Below the pieces are notes generated by a model. That model was given only the letters and a program-made list of their open reading frames with translations, made no database searches and had not been told where the DNA came from. Both the position numbers and the translations under genes were made by a program. Shown here one piece after another: positions 8,905 to 16,449 of a stretch of 64,000 nucleotides of DNA. Numbering within the stretch: position 1 is the stretch's first letter; each line of letters starts with the position of its first letter. The stretch spans positions 5,704,001-5,768,000 of the forward strand of contig NC_016887.1 of the NCBI RefSeq assembly GCF_000284035.1, written 5' to 3'. Source of the stretch: Nocardia cyriacigeorgica GUH-2. GTDB taxonomy: Bacteria; Actinomycetota; Actinomycetes; Mycobacteriales; Mycobacteriaceae.

Positions 8905-9453
8905 TCAGTTCCCGGTCACCACGACGACCACGCCGGCCGAACCGCCGCCCAGCCCGGGGATCATCGGCGCCACCCCAGCACCGAGCACGGCCGCGACGGC
9001 TTCGGCCGCGGCCTTGTCACCGCTGGCATTGCCGTAATAGACGGTGGTCGCCGGAATCGTGGATCCCGCGTAGTTGCCCGCGGTGGCATTGGTCCAGCCG
9101 TTGGCGGCGAGCTGGTTCACCGTCTTCGAGGCCAGCCCCGCGATCATGCTGTTGTTGAGCACCCGGATCGGCGTCGACTGATCAACCACCGGAGTGGTGG
9201 AGGTCGTGGTGGTGGGAGCCGCCGTCGTCGTGGTCGGCTTCGCGGTGGTGGTGCGCGCCGAAGTGGCCTGCGGGGCCACCGCGACCGACGTGGTCGTGGC
9301 CGGGGCGCTGGTCTCGGCGGCGGTGTCGGTCTCGGAGTCCGCGCTCGACAACGACATCGCGCCCAGCCCGGCGAAGACGATGGCCAGTGCGATCAGCACC
9401 ATCGCCAGCGCTCGCAGCGGGATCCCGCCGGAAGTGGGTTTCGGGTAACTCAC
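8905..9453 (-). CDS. virR: LytR C-terminal domain membrane protein, VirR-like
   Basis: A 182-residue protein with a GTG start, one N-terminal membrane helix (residues ~14-34), a long Thr/Ala/Pro-rich linker and a C-terminal LytR_C domain ('TPIRVLNNSMIAGLASKTV', ending near residue 160). Its position between a DUF3263 gene and sodC matches Rv0431, known as VirR, which affects membrane vesicle release and cell-envelope properties and is linked to LCP ligases. The last ~20 residues are Gly/Val-rich. The gene begins 18 bases after the DUF3263 gene and is likely co-transcribed with it. The VirR assignment rests on synteny plus domain layout. Confidence 0.8.
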   Translation of the reverse strand: MSYPKPTSGGIPLRALAMVLIALAIVFAGLGAMSLSSADSETDTAAETSAPATTTSVAVAPQATSARTTTAKPTTTTAAPTTTTSTTPVVDQSTPIRVLNNSMIAGLASKTVNQLAANGWTNATAGNYAGSTIPATTVYYGNASGDKAAAEAVAAVLGAGVAPMIPGLGGGSAGVVVVVTGN

Positions 9454-9471
9454 CTGTTCGAGCCTAGTCCG

Positions 9472-9816
9472 TCACACCTGGAAGCCGAGCCGCCGCGCGG
9501 CACGGGCCTTCTGCCTGCTGGCCCGCAACCGGCGCAGCCGTTTGACCAGCATCGGGTCGGCGGCCAGCGCCTCGGGCCGGTCCACCAGGGCATTGAGCAC
9601 CTGGTAGTACCGGGTCGGCGACATCGAGAACAGCTCGCGGATGGCTTCTTCCTTGGCGCCGGCGTACTTCCACCATTGGCGCTCGAAGGCCAGGATGTCG
9701 TGTTCGCGACGGCTCAGGCCGTCGTCGTCACCGGCCTGCTGATCGGCCGTGACCTCGTCGCTCGTAGAAGGGCTGTCCTGGATTGCGGAAAGGTCCCGCG
9801 CTGTTGCGCCGTCCAT
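9472..9816 (-). CDS. DUF3263 protein (Rv0430-like), possible DNA-binding helix-turn-helix
   Basis: A 114-residue basic protein. The start chosen is the ATG at 9816, which has GAGGGAG about five bases upstream; a longer reading from 9873 would run through a promoter-like sequence and is rejected. The conserved core 'HDILAFERQWWKYAGAKEEAI' through 'MSPTRYYQVLNALVDRPEAL' is the DUF3263 domain, whose layout suggests a small helix-turn-helix. The C-terminus is Arg/Lys rich. It is the first gene of a leftward DUF3263-virR unit followed by sodC, as in M. tuberculosis. Function is unknown. Confidence 0.82.
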   Translation of the reverse strand: MDGATARDLSAIQDSPSTSDEVTADQQAGDDDGLSRREHDILAFERQWWKYAGAKEEAIRELFSMSPTRYYQVLNALVDRPEALAADPMLVKRLRRLRASRQKARAARRLGFQV

Positions 9817-9848
9817 CTTGCTCCCTCGCCGAGTCACCGTCGGACGAA

Positions 9849-9877
9849 ATGATGCTTGTACGTCGCCGATCATTCAA
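9849..9877 (-). promoter_or_regulatory. Candidate promoter for the DUF3263-virR unit
   Basis: On the minus strand TTGAAT (9877-9872) and CATCAT (9854-9849) are separated by exactly 17 bases, resembling a primary-sigma promoter. The predicted transcript would start about 25-30 bases upstream of the ATG at 9816. Match to consensus is moderate. Confidence 0.4.
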
Positions 9878-10033
9878 CCACGGGAATAGCCGATCGCGCC
9901 GTGTGTCCGGCGGCGTGTCCGGTACCAGCGGTTACGCGTCGAGTGGGCGGATACGACGCGATTTCGGCCGCGGATCCGGACCCGCCGAGGGGCGGCGCGC
10001 ACCGCGAGAGGCCGACGCGGCAAAATTGGCCGC

Positions 10034-10621
10034 ATGGCAATCCTCCCTATCGTCATCGTCGGCGATCCCGTTCTGCACAACCCGACCGAGCGGGTGACCC
10101 AGTCCCCGGAGGAGCTGGCGGGACTGATCGCGGACATGTACGAGACGCTCGACGCGGCCAACGGCGTGGGCCTGGCGGCGAATCAGGTGGGGAAGCCGCT
10201 GCGGCTGTTCGTCTACGACTGCCCGGACCAGGCCGCCGACGGTACCGTCACCCGGCGTCGTGGCGCGGTGATCAACCCGGTGCTGGAGACCTCCGAGATC
10301 CCCGAGACCATGCCCGATCCCGATGACGACGAAGAGGGCTGCCTGTCGGTCCCCGGCGAGCAGTTCCCCACCGGCCGCGCCGACTGGGCCAAGGTCACCG
10401 GCATCGATGAGCACGGGCAGCCGGTGGAGATCGAGGGCAAGGGTTTCTTCGCCCGGATGTTGCAGCACGAGGTCGGCCATCTCGACGGCTTCCTCTACGT
10501 CGATGTGCTGATCGGCCGCAATGCCCGCGCCGCCAAGAAGGCCATCAAGCGCAATGGCTGGGGCACACCGGGTTTGAGCTGGCTGCCCGGCAGCGTGCCG
10601 GATCCGTTCGGGCATGACTGA
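10034..10621 (+). CDS. def: Peptide deformylase
   Basis: Removes the formyl group from the N-terminus of nascent proteins. All three family motifs are present: 'GVGLAANQVG', 'EGCLSVPG' (metal-binding Cys) and 'QHEVGHLDG' (the HExxH zinc/iron site with the catalytic Glu). Length of 195 residues is typical. No clear Shine-Dalgarno precedes the ATG; a small GCGGC/GCCGC hairpin sits directly before it. The gene overlaps the next by eight bases and is divergent from the DUF3263 gene, as in the Rv0427c-Rv0433 region. Confidence 0.96.
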   Translation: MAILPIVIVGDPVLHNPTERVTQSPEELAGLIADMYETLDAANGVGLAANQVGKPLRLFVYDCPDQAADGTVTRRRGAVINPVLETSEIPETMPDPDDDEEGCLSVPGEQFPTGRADWAKVTGIDEHGQPVEIEGKGFFARMLQHEVGHLDGFLYVDVLIGRNARAAKKAIKRNGWGTPGLSWLPGSVPDPFGHD

Positions 10622-11594
10622 TTTCGCCGGTATTCCGCTCGGCCGACGGGTAGTGCTGCGGTATCTGCTGCCGGAGGGCTATCCGCAGCCGATGACGGAT
10701 GTGATCGGCGAGCTGGTCTCGCTCGATCCGCCGACGGTGCGCGGCGCCGACGGTCAGGTGGTGTCGGTTTCCACCGATCGGGTGGTCGCGCTGAAAGCAC
10801 TGGGGCCCAGGCCGATCCGGACTCGGGAGATCCGCGCACTGGAAGCGGCGGCGGCCGATGCCTGGCCCGGCGCCGAGCACACCTGGATCGACGGCTGGCT
10901 GGTGCGAGCCGGACACGGCTACACGAATCGGGCGAATTCCGCTGTCCCCCTCGGTACCTCGGACGGGCCACCGCTGATGTCCGCCGATGCGCTGCACCGG
11001 ATCGGTGCCTGGATGTCCGAGCGCGGACTGCCGGTGCGGTTGCAGCTGCCCGACCGGCTGGCGCCGCCGCCGTCGGGCTGGCACACCTGGGGCGAGACGA
11101 CGGTCCTCGGGATCGATCTGGACAACTTCGTGCTGCCGCGCGGTCCGTCGATGGTGCGCATCGCGCCCGCCCCCGACGCTGCCTGGCTAGAGTTGCATCG
11201 CCACCGCGGCGAGGAGCCCGGCGACCCGGGCGCACCGATGCCGGAAGCCGACGTGCTGACGGCGGTGCGGGCGGGCGAGCTCGGCTTCGCTTCGCTGGGG
11301 CTGCCGCATCCCATCGCGATCGGCCGCGGCGCGCTCACCACCGCGCCGGACGGGCGCCAGTGGATCGGCCTGACCTGTGTGGCGACCGCGGCGCAACACC
11401 GGCGCCACGGGCTGGCCTCGCTGGTCTGCGCCGAGCTGATCCGCTGGGGTCGCGACCGCGGCGCCACCCATGCGTATGCGCAGGTGGAAGCCGACAACGC
11501 CGGCGCGCTCGCGCTGTACCGGGAGCTCGGTTTCCTGGAGCACCATCACTATCGCTATGCCGCCCCCGGCCCCCGGATCCCGGTGGTCCGGTAG
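10614..11594 (+). CDS. GNAT family N-acetyltransferase (Rv0428c-like)
   Basis: A 326-residue protein whose last ~90 residues form a GNAT domain: the acetyl-CoA loop is seen in 'AAQHRRHGLASLVCAELI', followed by 'VEADNAGALALYRELGF', a classic motif B. The N-terminal ~70 residues resemble a small beta domain found in this family. The substrate is unknown. The start overlaps the end of def by eight bases, so the two are translationally coupled; the same pairing occurs in mycobacteria, hinting at a role connected with N-terminal processing or acetylation, which is inference only. Confidence 0.85.
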   Translation: MTDFAGIPLGRRVVLRYLLPEGYPQPMTDVIGELVSLDPPTVRGADGQVVSVSTDRVVALKALGPRPIRTREIRALEAAAADAWPGAEHTWIDGWLVRAGHGYTNRANSAVPLGTSDGPPLMSADALHRIGAWMSERGLPVRLQLPDRLAPPPSGWHTWGETTVLGIDLDNFVLPRGPSMVRIAPAPDAAWLELHRHRGEEPGDPGAPMPEADVLTAVRAGELGFASLGLPHPIAIGRGALTTAPDGRQWIGLTCVATAAQHRRHGLASLVCAELIRWGRDRGATHAYAQVEADNAGALALYRELGFLEHHHYRYAAPGPRIPVVR

Positions 11595-11639
11595 AACGGG
11601 ATCAGGCCGTTCATCCACCTCTCTTCGACAAGGAATCCC

Positions 11640-12455
11640 GTGCGCCTCGCGACCTGGAACGTCAACTCGATCCGCTCCCGGATCGACCGAGTCGCGGCCT
11701 TCCTCGACCGCCAGGACATCGACGTGCTGGCCATCCAGGAAACCAAATGCCGCGATGACCAGTTCCCCTATGAACGCTTCGACGAGCTGGGCTACGAAGT
11801 GGCGCATCTGGGCATCAATCAGTGGAACGGCGTGGCCATCGCCTCCCGCGTCGGCCTGGCCGAGGTCGAGTTGGCTTTCCCGGACCAGCCCGGTTTCGAC
11901 AAGAACGCGGGCGAATCGCTGATCCCCACCCCGGTGGTGGAATCGCGGGCCATCGGCGCCACCTGCGGCGGGGTGCGGGTGTGGAGCCTGTATGTGCCCA
12001 ACGGCCGGGCGCTGGGCGATCCGCATTACGCCTACAAGCTGGAGTGGCTGGCCACCCTGCGCGACAATGCCGCCCGCTGGCTGGCCGAGGACCCGCAGGC
12101 CAAGATCGCGCTGGTGGGCGACTGGAATATCGCCCCCACCGACGACGACGTCTGGTCGCCGGAGTTCTTCGCCGGTAAGACCCACACCTCCCAGCCCGAA
12201 CGCGACGCCTTCACCGCCGTGCTCGATGCGGGGTTCGCCGACGTCATGCGTCCCTTCGCGCCCGGACCCGGGGTCTACACCTACTGGGACTACACCCAGC
12301 TGCGCTTCCCCCGCAAAGAGGGCATGCGCATCGATTTCGTGCTCGCCTCGCCCGCCCTCGCGGCCACCGTCACCGATGCGGTGGTCGATCGCGAGGAACG
12401 CAAGGGCAAGGGCGCCAGCGACCACGCGCCGGTGATCGCCGAGTTCACCGGCTGA
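11640..12455 (+). CDS. xthA: Exodeoxyribonuclease III (AP endonuclease)
   Basis: A 271-residue Mg-dependent AP endonuclease/3'-exonuclease for base excision repair. Catalytic motifs are complete: 'ATWNVNSIRSR', 'IQETKC' (metal-binding Glu), 'GDWNIAPTDDDV' (Asp/Asn) and the C-terminal 'SDHAPV' (Asp-His). A purine-rich ACAAGGA stretch precedes the start, which here is GTG ('gtgcgcctcgcg') at 11640. It follows the GNAT gene by 45 bases and belongs to the def-GNAT-xthA conserved block. Confidence 0.95.
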   Translation: MRLATWNVNSIRSRIDRVAAFLDRQDIDVLAIQETKCRDDQFPYERFDELGYEVAHLGINQWNGVAIASRVGLAEVELAFPDQPGFDKNAGESLIPTPVVESRAIGATCGGVRVWSLYVPNGRALGDPHYAYKLEWLATLRDNAARWLAEDPQAKIALVGDWNIAPTDDDVWSPEFFAGKTHTSQPERDAFTAVLDAGFADVMRPFAPGPGVYTYWDYTQLRFPRKEGMRIDFVLASPALAATVTDAVVDREERKGKGASDHAPVIAEFTG

Positions 12456-12510
12456 CCGCCGGGCCCGTCGAGGCGCCGGTGAGCGGCGTCGGCACTGATA
12501 CCGTTGCCGC

Positions 12511-13137
12511 ATGAGTACCGAATCCGCGGTGCGTCCGCGGCGTCGTGCCCAACATCTCGGCCCGCAACGGCGCCGGCCCCAAGTGCTCGACGCGGCACTG
12601 GCCATCGCGATCGAACAGGGCATCGCCGCCGTCACCATCGCCGCGGTCGCCGAGCGGATGAACGTCACCCGGCCGGTGGTCTACGCCTGCTTTCCCGATC
12701 GCGTCGCGCTGCTCGAAGAGTTGATCCGGCGCGAGGAGGGCTACGTCTCCGACGGTGTGTTCGGCGCACTGCGCGAACGCGACGTGGATGCCGGTGAATC
12801 GGTGTTCGTGGAGGGTTTCCGCGCCCTGCTCGAGGTGGTGGCGGCCCGGCCGGAGTCGTGGCTGCTGCTCTACGGCAATCCGGATCCGGCGGTGGCCGGT
12901 TCGTTCGGCCGCGGCCGCGCGCTGGTGGTGCAGCGTTGCACCCGGTTGCTGCGCCCGACGCTGCGGGCGTGGGGCATCGAGGACGCCGACCGCAAGCTTC
13001 CGGTGCTGGTCGAGCAGTGGATCTCGGCCGGTGAGGGCGCGGTGCGGACCCTGCTCGCCGATGACGGGAACTGGACGCCGGAGGACCTCGGCGAGTTTGT
13101 CGGCGCCGCCGTCTACCGGGCGCTGCGCAACGCCTGA
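12511..13137 (+). CDS. TetR family transcriptional regulator
   Basis: A 208-residue TetR regulator. The N-terminal helix-turn-helix spans roughly residues 25-70 ('VTIAAVAERMNVTRPVVYACFPD'-like region, split here as VTIAAVAERMN then VTRPVVYACF). The C-terminal ligand domain resembles members annotated TetR/AcrR without a known effector. It precedes the homogentisate pathway genes on the same strand with 162 intervening bases, so it could control them, but no operator was identified. The ATG start lacks a strong Shine-Dalgarno. Confidence 0.88.
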   Translation: MSTESAVRPRRRAQHLGPQRRRPQVLDAALAIAIEQGIAAVTIAAVAERMNVTRPVVYACFPDRVALLEELIRREEGYVSDGVFGALRERDVDAGESVFVEGFRALLEVVAARPESWLLLYGNPDPAVAGSFGRGRALVVQRCTRLLRPTLRAWGIEDADRKLPVLVEQWISAGEGAVRTLLADDGNWTPEDLGEFVGAAVYRALRNA

Positions 13138-13299
13138 GCCAGGTCGACGCCCGTCGCCGGCGCTCGCCCGGCCGGGAGCCCCGCCGTCGATTCGGCCCGC
13201 AACGCCGCGTCCTGCCGCGGGCACCGACTCGCCCCAGAAATCCCTGGTCGCGGCATACGATGGAACCGGCTGTCCGTCCGTTCGGCGGGAGGTGTGGTC

Positions 13300-14496
13300 A
13301 TGGCTTTCTATCGGCAGGTGGGGTCGGTGCCGCCGAAGCGGCATACCCAGCATCGCGACGATCAGGGGCGCCTGTTCTACGAAGAGCTGATGGGCGAGGA
13401 GGGCTTCTCCGGTGACTCTTCGCTGCTGTATCACCGTGGGCTGCCGCCGGCGATCATCGACGCGACGGTGTGGGAGTTGCCCGATCAGTCGACCACCCCC
13501 AATCATCCGCTGCGCCACCGGCATCTGCGGTTGCACGAACTGTTCCCCGGCGACAGCTGGGCCGAGGCCGACGTGGTGACGGGCCGCAGGTTGCTGCTGG
13601 CCAATGCCGACGTGCGGTTGTCCTACGCCGTCGCGGGCACCGCTTCGCCGCTGTACCGCAATGCCATCGGCGACGAGCTGGTGTACGTGGAATCGGGTGC
13701 CGCCGTGGTGGAGACGGTGTTCGGCGCGCTGCCCGCGCGGCAGGGCGATCAGGTGCTGATCCCCCGGGCCACCACGCACCGGTGGTTGCCCATCGGGCCC
13801 GAACCGTTGCGCACCTATGTGATCGAGGCGTCGAGCCATATCACTCCACCGAAGCGCTATCTGTCGAAATTCGGTCAGCTGCTGGAGAATTCGCCGTATT
13901 GCGAACGCGATCTGCACGGGCCCGGCGAACCGCTGCTCGCGGTCGGCTCCGAGATCGAGGTGCTGGTCAAACACCGGCCCGGCGGGCAGATCGTCGGCAC
14001 CCGGATGGTGTATGCGACCCATCCGTTCGATGTGGTCGGCTGGGACGGCTGCCTGTACCCGTTCACCTTCAACATCAGCGATTTCGAACCCATCACCGGA
14101 CGAGTGCATCAACCGCCGCCGGTGCATCAGGCCTTCGAGGGCATCAACTTCGTGGTGTGCAATTTCGTGCCACGCAAGGTGGACTATCACCCGCTGTCGA
14201 TTCCGGTGCCCTACTACCACTCCAATGTCGATTCCGACGAGATCATGTTCTATTGCGGCGGGAACTACGAGGCCCGGCGCGGTTCCGGGATCGGCCAGGG
14301 GTCGATCTCGGTGCATCCGGGCGGGTACGCGCACGGCCCGCAGCCGGGTGCCTACGAGGCGAGCATCGGGGCGGAGTTCTTCGACGAACTGGCGGTCATG
14401 GTCGACACCTTCCGCCCGCTCGAACTCGGGGAGGGCGCGCTGGCCTGCGAGGATCCCGGGTATGCGTGGACCTGGTCCGGGCGGGGACCGCAGTGA
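13300..14496 (+). CDS. hmgA: Homogentisate 1,2-dioxygenase
   Basis: Fe(II)-dependent ring-cleaving enzyme of tyrosine/phenylalanine catabolism, converting homogentisate to maleylacetoacetate. The protein has 398 residues. Cupin-type metal ligands are visible in the C-terminal half: 'PYYHSNVDSDEIMFYCGG' (His and Glu) and 'SVHPGGYAHGPQPG' (His). The start is the ATG at 13300, preceded by GGGAGGT with a six-base spacer; a GTG six bases earlier is less well placed. The gene overlaps fahA by four bases. No maleylacetoacetate isomerase gene is adjacent. Confidence 0.95.
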   Translation: MAFYRQVGSVPPKRHTQHRDDQGRLFYEELMGEEGFSGDSSLLYHRGLPPAIIDATVWELPDQSTTPNHPLRHRHLRLHELFPGDSWAEADVVTGRRLLLANADVRLSYAVAGTASPLYRNAIGDELVYVESGAAVVETVFGALPARQGDQVLIPRATTHRWLPIGPEPLRTYVIEASSHITPPKRYLSKFGQLLENSPYCERDLHGPGEPLLAVGSEIEVLVKHRPGGQIVGTRMVYATHPFDVVGWDGCLYPFTFNISDFEPITGRVHQPPPVHQAFEGINFVVCNFVPRKVDYHPLSIPVPYYHSNVDSDEIMFYCGGNYEARRGSGIGQGSISVHPGGYAHGPQPGAYEASIGAEFFDELAVMVDTFRPLELGEGALACEDPGYAWTWSGRGPQ

Positions 14497-15671
14497 GGAC
14501 GCGGATCGAGGTCGCGCCGGATTCGCCGTTCGGGCCCGAGCATCTGCCGTACGGGGTGTTCGCGCCCGGCGGCGACGATTACCGGGTGGGCGTGCGGGTC
14601 GGCGATAACGTCATCGATCTGGCCCTCGCGCTCGATGATCCGGTCTTTGCCCATCCGGAACTCAATCCGCTTCTGGCACAGGGTCCGCGGCGGTGGGCAC
14701 AGGTGCGCGAGCGGGTGCGCGAACTGGTCGATGGCGGACTCTCCGCGGATGCGGTCTTCCCGCTGGCGGCGGTGCGCCTGGCGCTGCCGGTGCGCATCGG
14801 CGACTACGTCGATTTCTACGCCAGCATCGACCACGCGACGAACCTAGGCAAGCTGCTGCGGCCGGGATCGGAACCGCTGCTGCCGAATTGGCGTCATCTG
14901 CCGGTGGGCTATCACGGGCGGGCGGGAACCGTCGTGGTGTCCGGCACCGATATCGTGCGACCGCGCGGGCAGCGGCGCACCGATTCGGGCACACCGGATT
15001 TCGGGCCGACGCGGCGACTGGATATCGAGGCCGAGCTCGGTTTCGTCGTCGGCGTCGGCTCCGCCCTCGGCAGCTCGATCGGCACCGGCGCCTTCGCCGA
15101 GCACGTCTTCGGCGTCGCGCTGATCAACGACTGGTCCGCCCGCGATATCCAGGCCTGGGAATATCAGCCGCTCGGCCCGTTCCTCGGGAAATCCTTCGCG
15201 ACCTCGATGAGCGCGTGGATCACCCCGCTGGCGGCGCTGGAATCGGCCCGGATCCCCTCGCCGCCGCAGGACCCGGCACCGCTGCCCTACCTGCGGGAAG
15301 CCGAACCCTGGGGACTCGACCTCGAGCTGTGCGTGCGGTGGAACGGGGTAGCGGTGGCTCATCCGCCGTATGCCCGGATGTATTGGTCACCGGCGCAGAT
15401 GCTGGCGCACCTCACCGTCAACGGTGCGGCCACCCGGCCCGGCGACCTCTACGCCTCCGGCACCATCTCCGGTCCGGCCGCCGAGGAGCGGGGTTCGTTC
15501 ATGGAACTGTCCTGGGGCGGCACCGAGCCGGTCACGGTGAACGGCGCCGAACGCACCTTCCTGCTCGACGGCGACGAGGTCACCATCACCGCCACCGCAC
15601 CGGGGGCCGGCGGAGCTCGCATCGGTCTCGGGGAAGTCAGCGGGCGGATCCTTCCCGCTCGCGAAGAGTGA
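14493..15671 (+). CDS. fahA: Fumarylacetoacetase
   Basis: Hydrolyses fumarylacetoacetate to fumarate and acetoacetate, the last step of the homogentisate pathway. The 392-residue protein begins at a GTG that overlaps the hmgA stop (GTGA). Family features include 'DYVDFYASIDHATNLGKLLRP' residues split around the catalytic His in SIDHA, the metal-binding 'DIEAELGFVVG', and 'NDWSARDIQAWEYQPLGPFLG'. Its pairing with hmgA makes the tyrosine-catabolism call secure. 90 bases follow before the next gene. Confidence 0.95.
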   Translation: MRTRIEVAPDSPFGPEHLPYGVFAPGGDDYRVGVRVGDNVIDLALALDDPVFAHPELNPLLAQGPRRWAQVRERVRELVDGGLSADAVFPLAAVRLALPVRIGDYVDFYASIDHATNLGKLLRPGSEPLLPNWRHLPVGYHGRAGTVVVSGTDIVRPRGQRRTDSGTPDFGPTRRLDIEAELGFVVGVGSALGSSIGTGAFAEHVFGVALINDWSARDIQAWEYQPLGPFLGKSFATSMSAWITPLAALESARIPSPPQDPAPLPYLREAEPWGLDLELCVRWNGVAVAHPPYARMYWSPAQMLAHLTVNGAATRPGDLYASGTISGPAAEERGSFMELSWGGTEPVTVNGAERTFLLDGDEVTITATAPGAGGARIGLGEVSGRILPAREE

Positions 15672-15761
15672 ACGGCCCACGAGGTCGATTCCCGCGATGA
15701 ATTTCGCCGGGAGGCGCAGTCTTCATGGATAGGGCAGGACCATCCGATCGGGAGGACAACC

Positions 15762-16235
15762 ATGCAGAAGATCGTCACCAACCTCTGGTACGACACGGAG
15801 GCCGAGGAAGCGGCCGAGTTCTACTGTTCGCTGTTCCCGGACTCCAAGATCATCCGGGTGCAGCGCTTCGCCGAGACCGGCATGCGCGAGGCCGGCTCCG
15901 TCATGACCGTCGACTTCGAACTCGCTGGTCAGCGCTTTACCGGCATCAACGGCGGCGGCGAGTACCAGTACACCCACGCCATGTCGCTGCTCATCAACTG
16001 CGACAGCCAGGACGAGGTCGACCGGCTCTGGGATGCCCTGCTCGCCGACGGCGGCAAGGAGATCGAGTGCGGCTGGCTCTACGACAAGTACGGCGTCCCG
16101 TGGCAGGTGTGGCCTGCCGAAGCCGATGAACTGCTCACCGGCGATCCGGCCGCCGTCGACCGCGCCACCGCCGCGATGCTGAAGATGAAGAAGATCGACC
16201 TGGCGGCGATGCGGGCGGCCTACGAGAACGCCTGA
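15762..16235 (+). CDS. VOC superfamily protein (PhnB/3-dmu-9 type)
   Basis: A 157-residue protein of the vicinal-oxygen-chelate fold, of the group sometimes annotated PhnB-like or '3-demethylubiquinone-9 3-methyltransferase domain'. Diagnostic pieces are 'TNLWYDTEAEEAAEFYCSLF', 'FTGINGGGEYQYTHAMS' and 'CGWLYDKYGVPWQVWP'. Members lack an established general function and the methyltransferase name is misleading. A GGGAGGACAACC ribosome binding site precedes the ATG. It is separated from fahA by 90 bases and is probably its own unit. Confidence 0.85.
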   Translation: MQKIVTNLWYDTEAEEAAEFYCSLFPDSKIIRVQRFAETGMREAGSVMTVDFELAGQRFTGINGGGEYQYTHAMSLLINCDSQDEVDRLWDALLADGGKEIECGWLYDKYGVPWQVWPAEADELLTGDPAAVDRATAAMLKMKKIDLAAMRAAYENA

Positions 16236-16246
16236 ACTCCTCACTC

Positions 16247-16284
16247 GGCGCGGCATCCGGCGGTGCGTCCGGATGCCGTGCGCC
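16247..16284 (+). terminator. GC-rich hairpin after the VOC gene
   Basis: A stem of about 14 pairs with one bulge: GGCGCGGCATCCGG (16247-16260) pairs with the segment at 16269-16284. It lies 12 bases after the stop codon and before the TPP riboswitch. No T-tract follows, so it would be an actinobacterial-type hairpin terminator at best. Confidence 0.45.
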
Positions 16285-16339
16285 GGTCTGCTCCGGGCGC
16301 GAAGCGGGGCAGGTATGGTCGGGCGGGTACGAATCACGC

Positions 16340-16445
16340 CAACGGGGGCTCGCACCAGCGGGCTGAGAGGACGGCTAGCCCGATTCCGGGCGGATCAGGG
16401 CCGTCGACCGTATGAACCTGACCGGGTAATGCCGGCGTAGGGAGG
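16340..16445 (+). ncRNA. TPP riboswitch (THI element)
   Basis: The leader contains the conserved thiamine-pyrophosphate aptamer blocks in order: GGGGGCTCGC, GGGCTGAGAGGA, then TGAACCTGACCGGGTAATG and GCGTAGGGA. The 3' end of the aptamer runs into the GGAGG ribosome binding site at 16441-16445, five bases before the thiC start. Ligand binding therefore probably blocks translation initiation directly. Confidence 0.96.
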
Positions 16446-16449
16446 AAAT

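Noticed and set aside
9817..9873. N-terminal extension of the DUF3263 protein from ATG 9873
   Set aside because: The extension overlaps a -35/-10 promoter pair, and ATG 9816 has a strong ribosome binding site.
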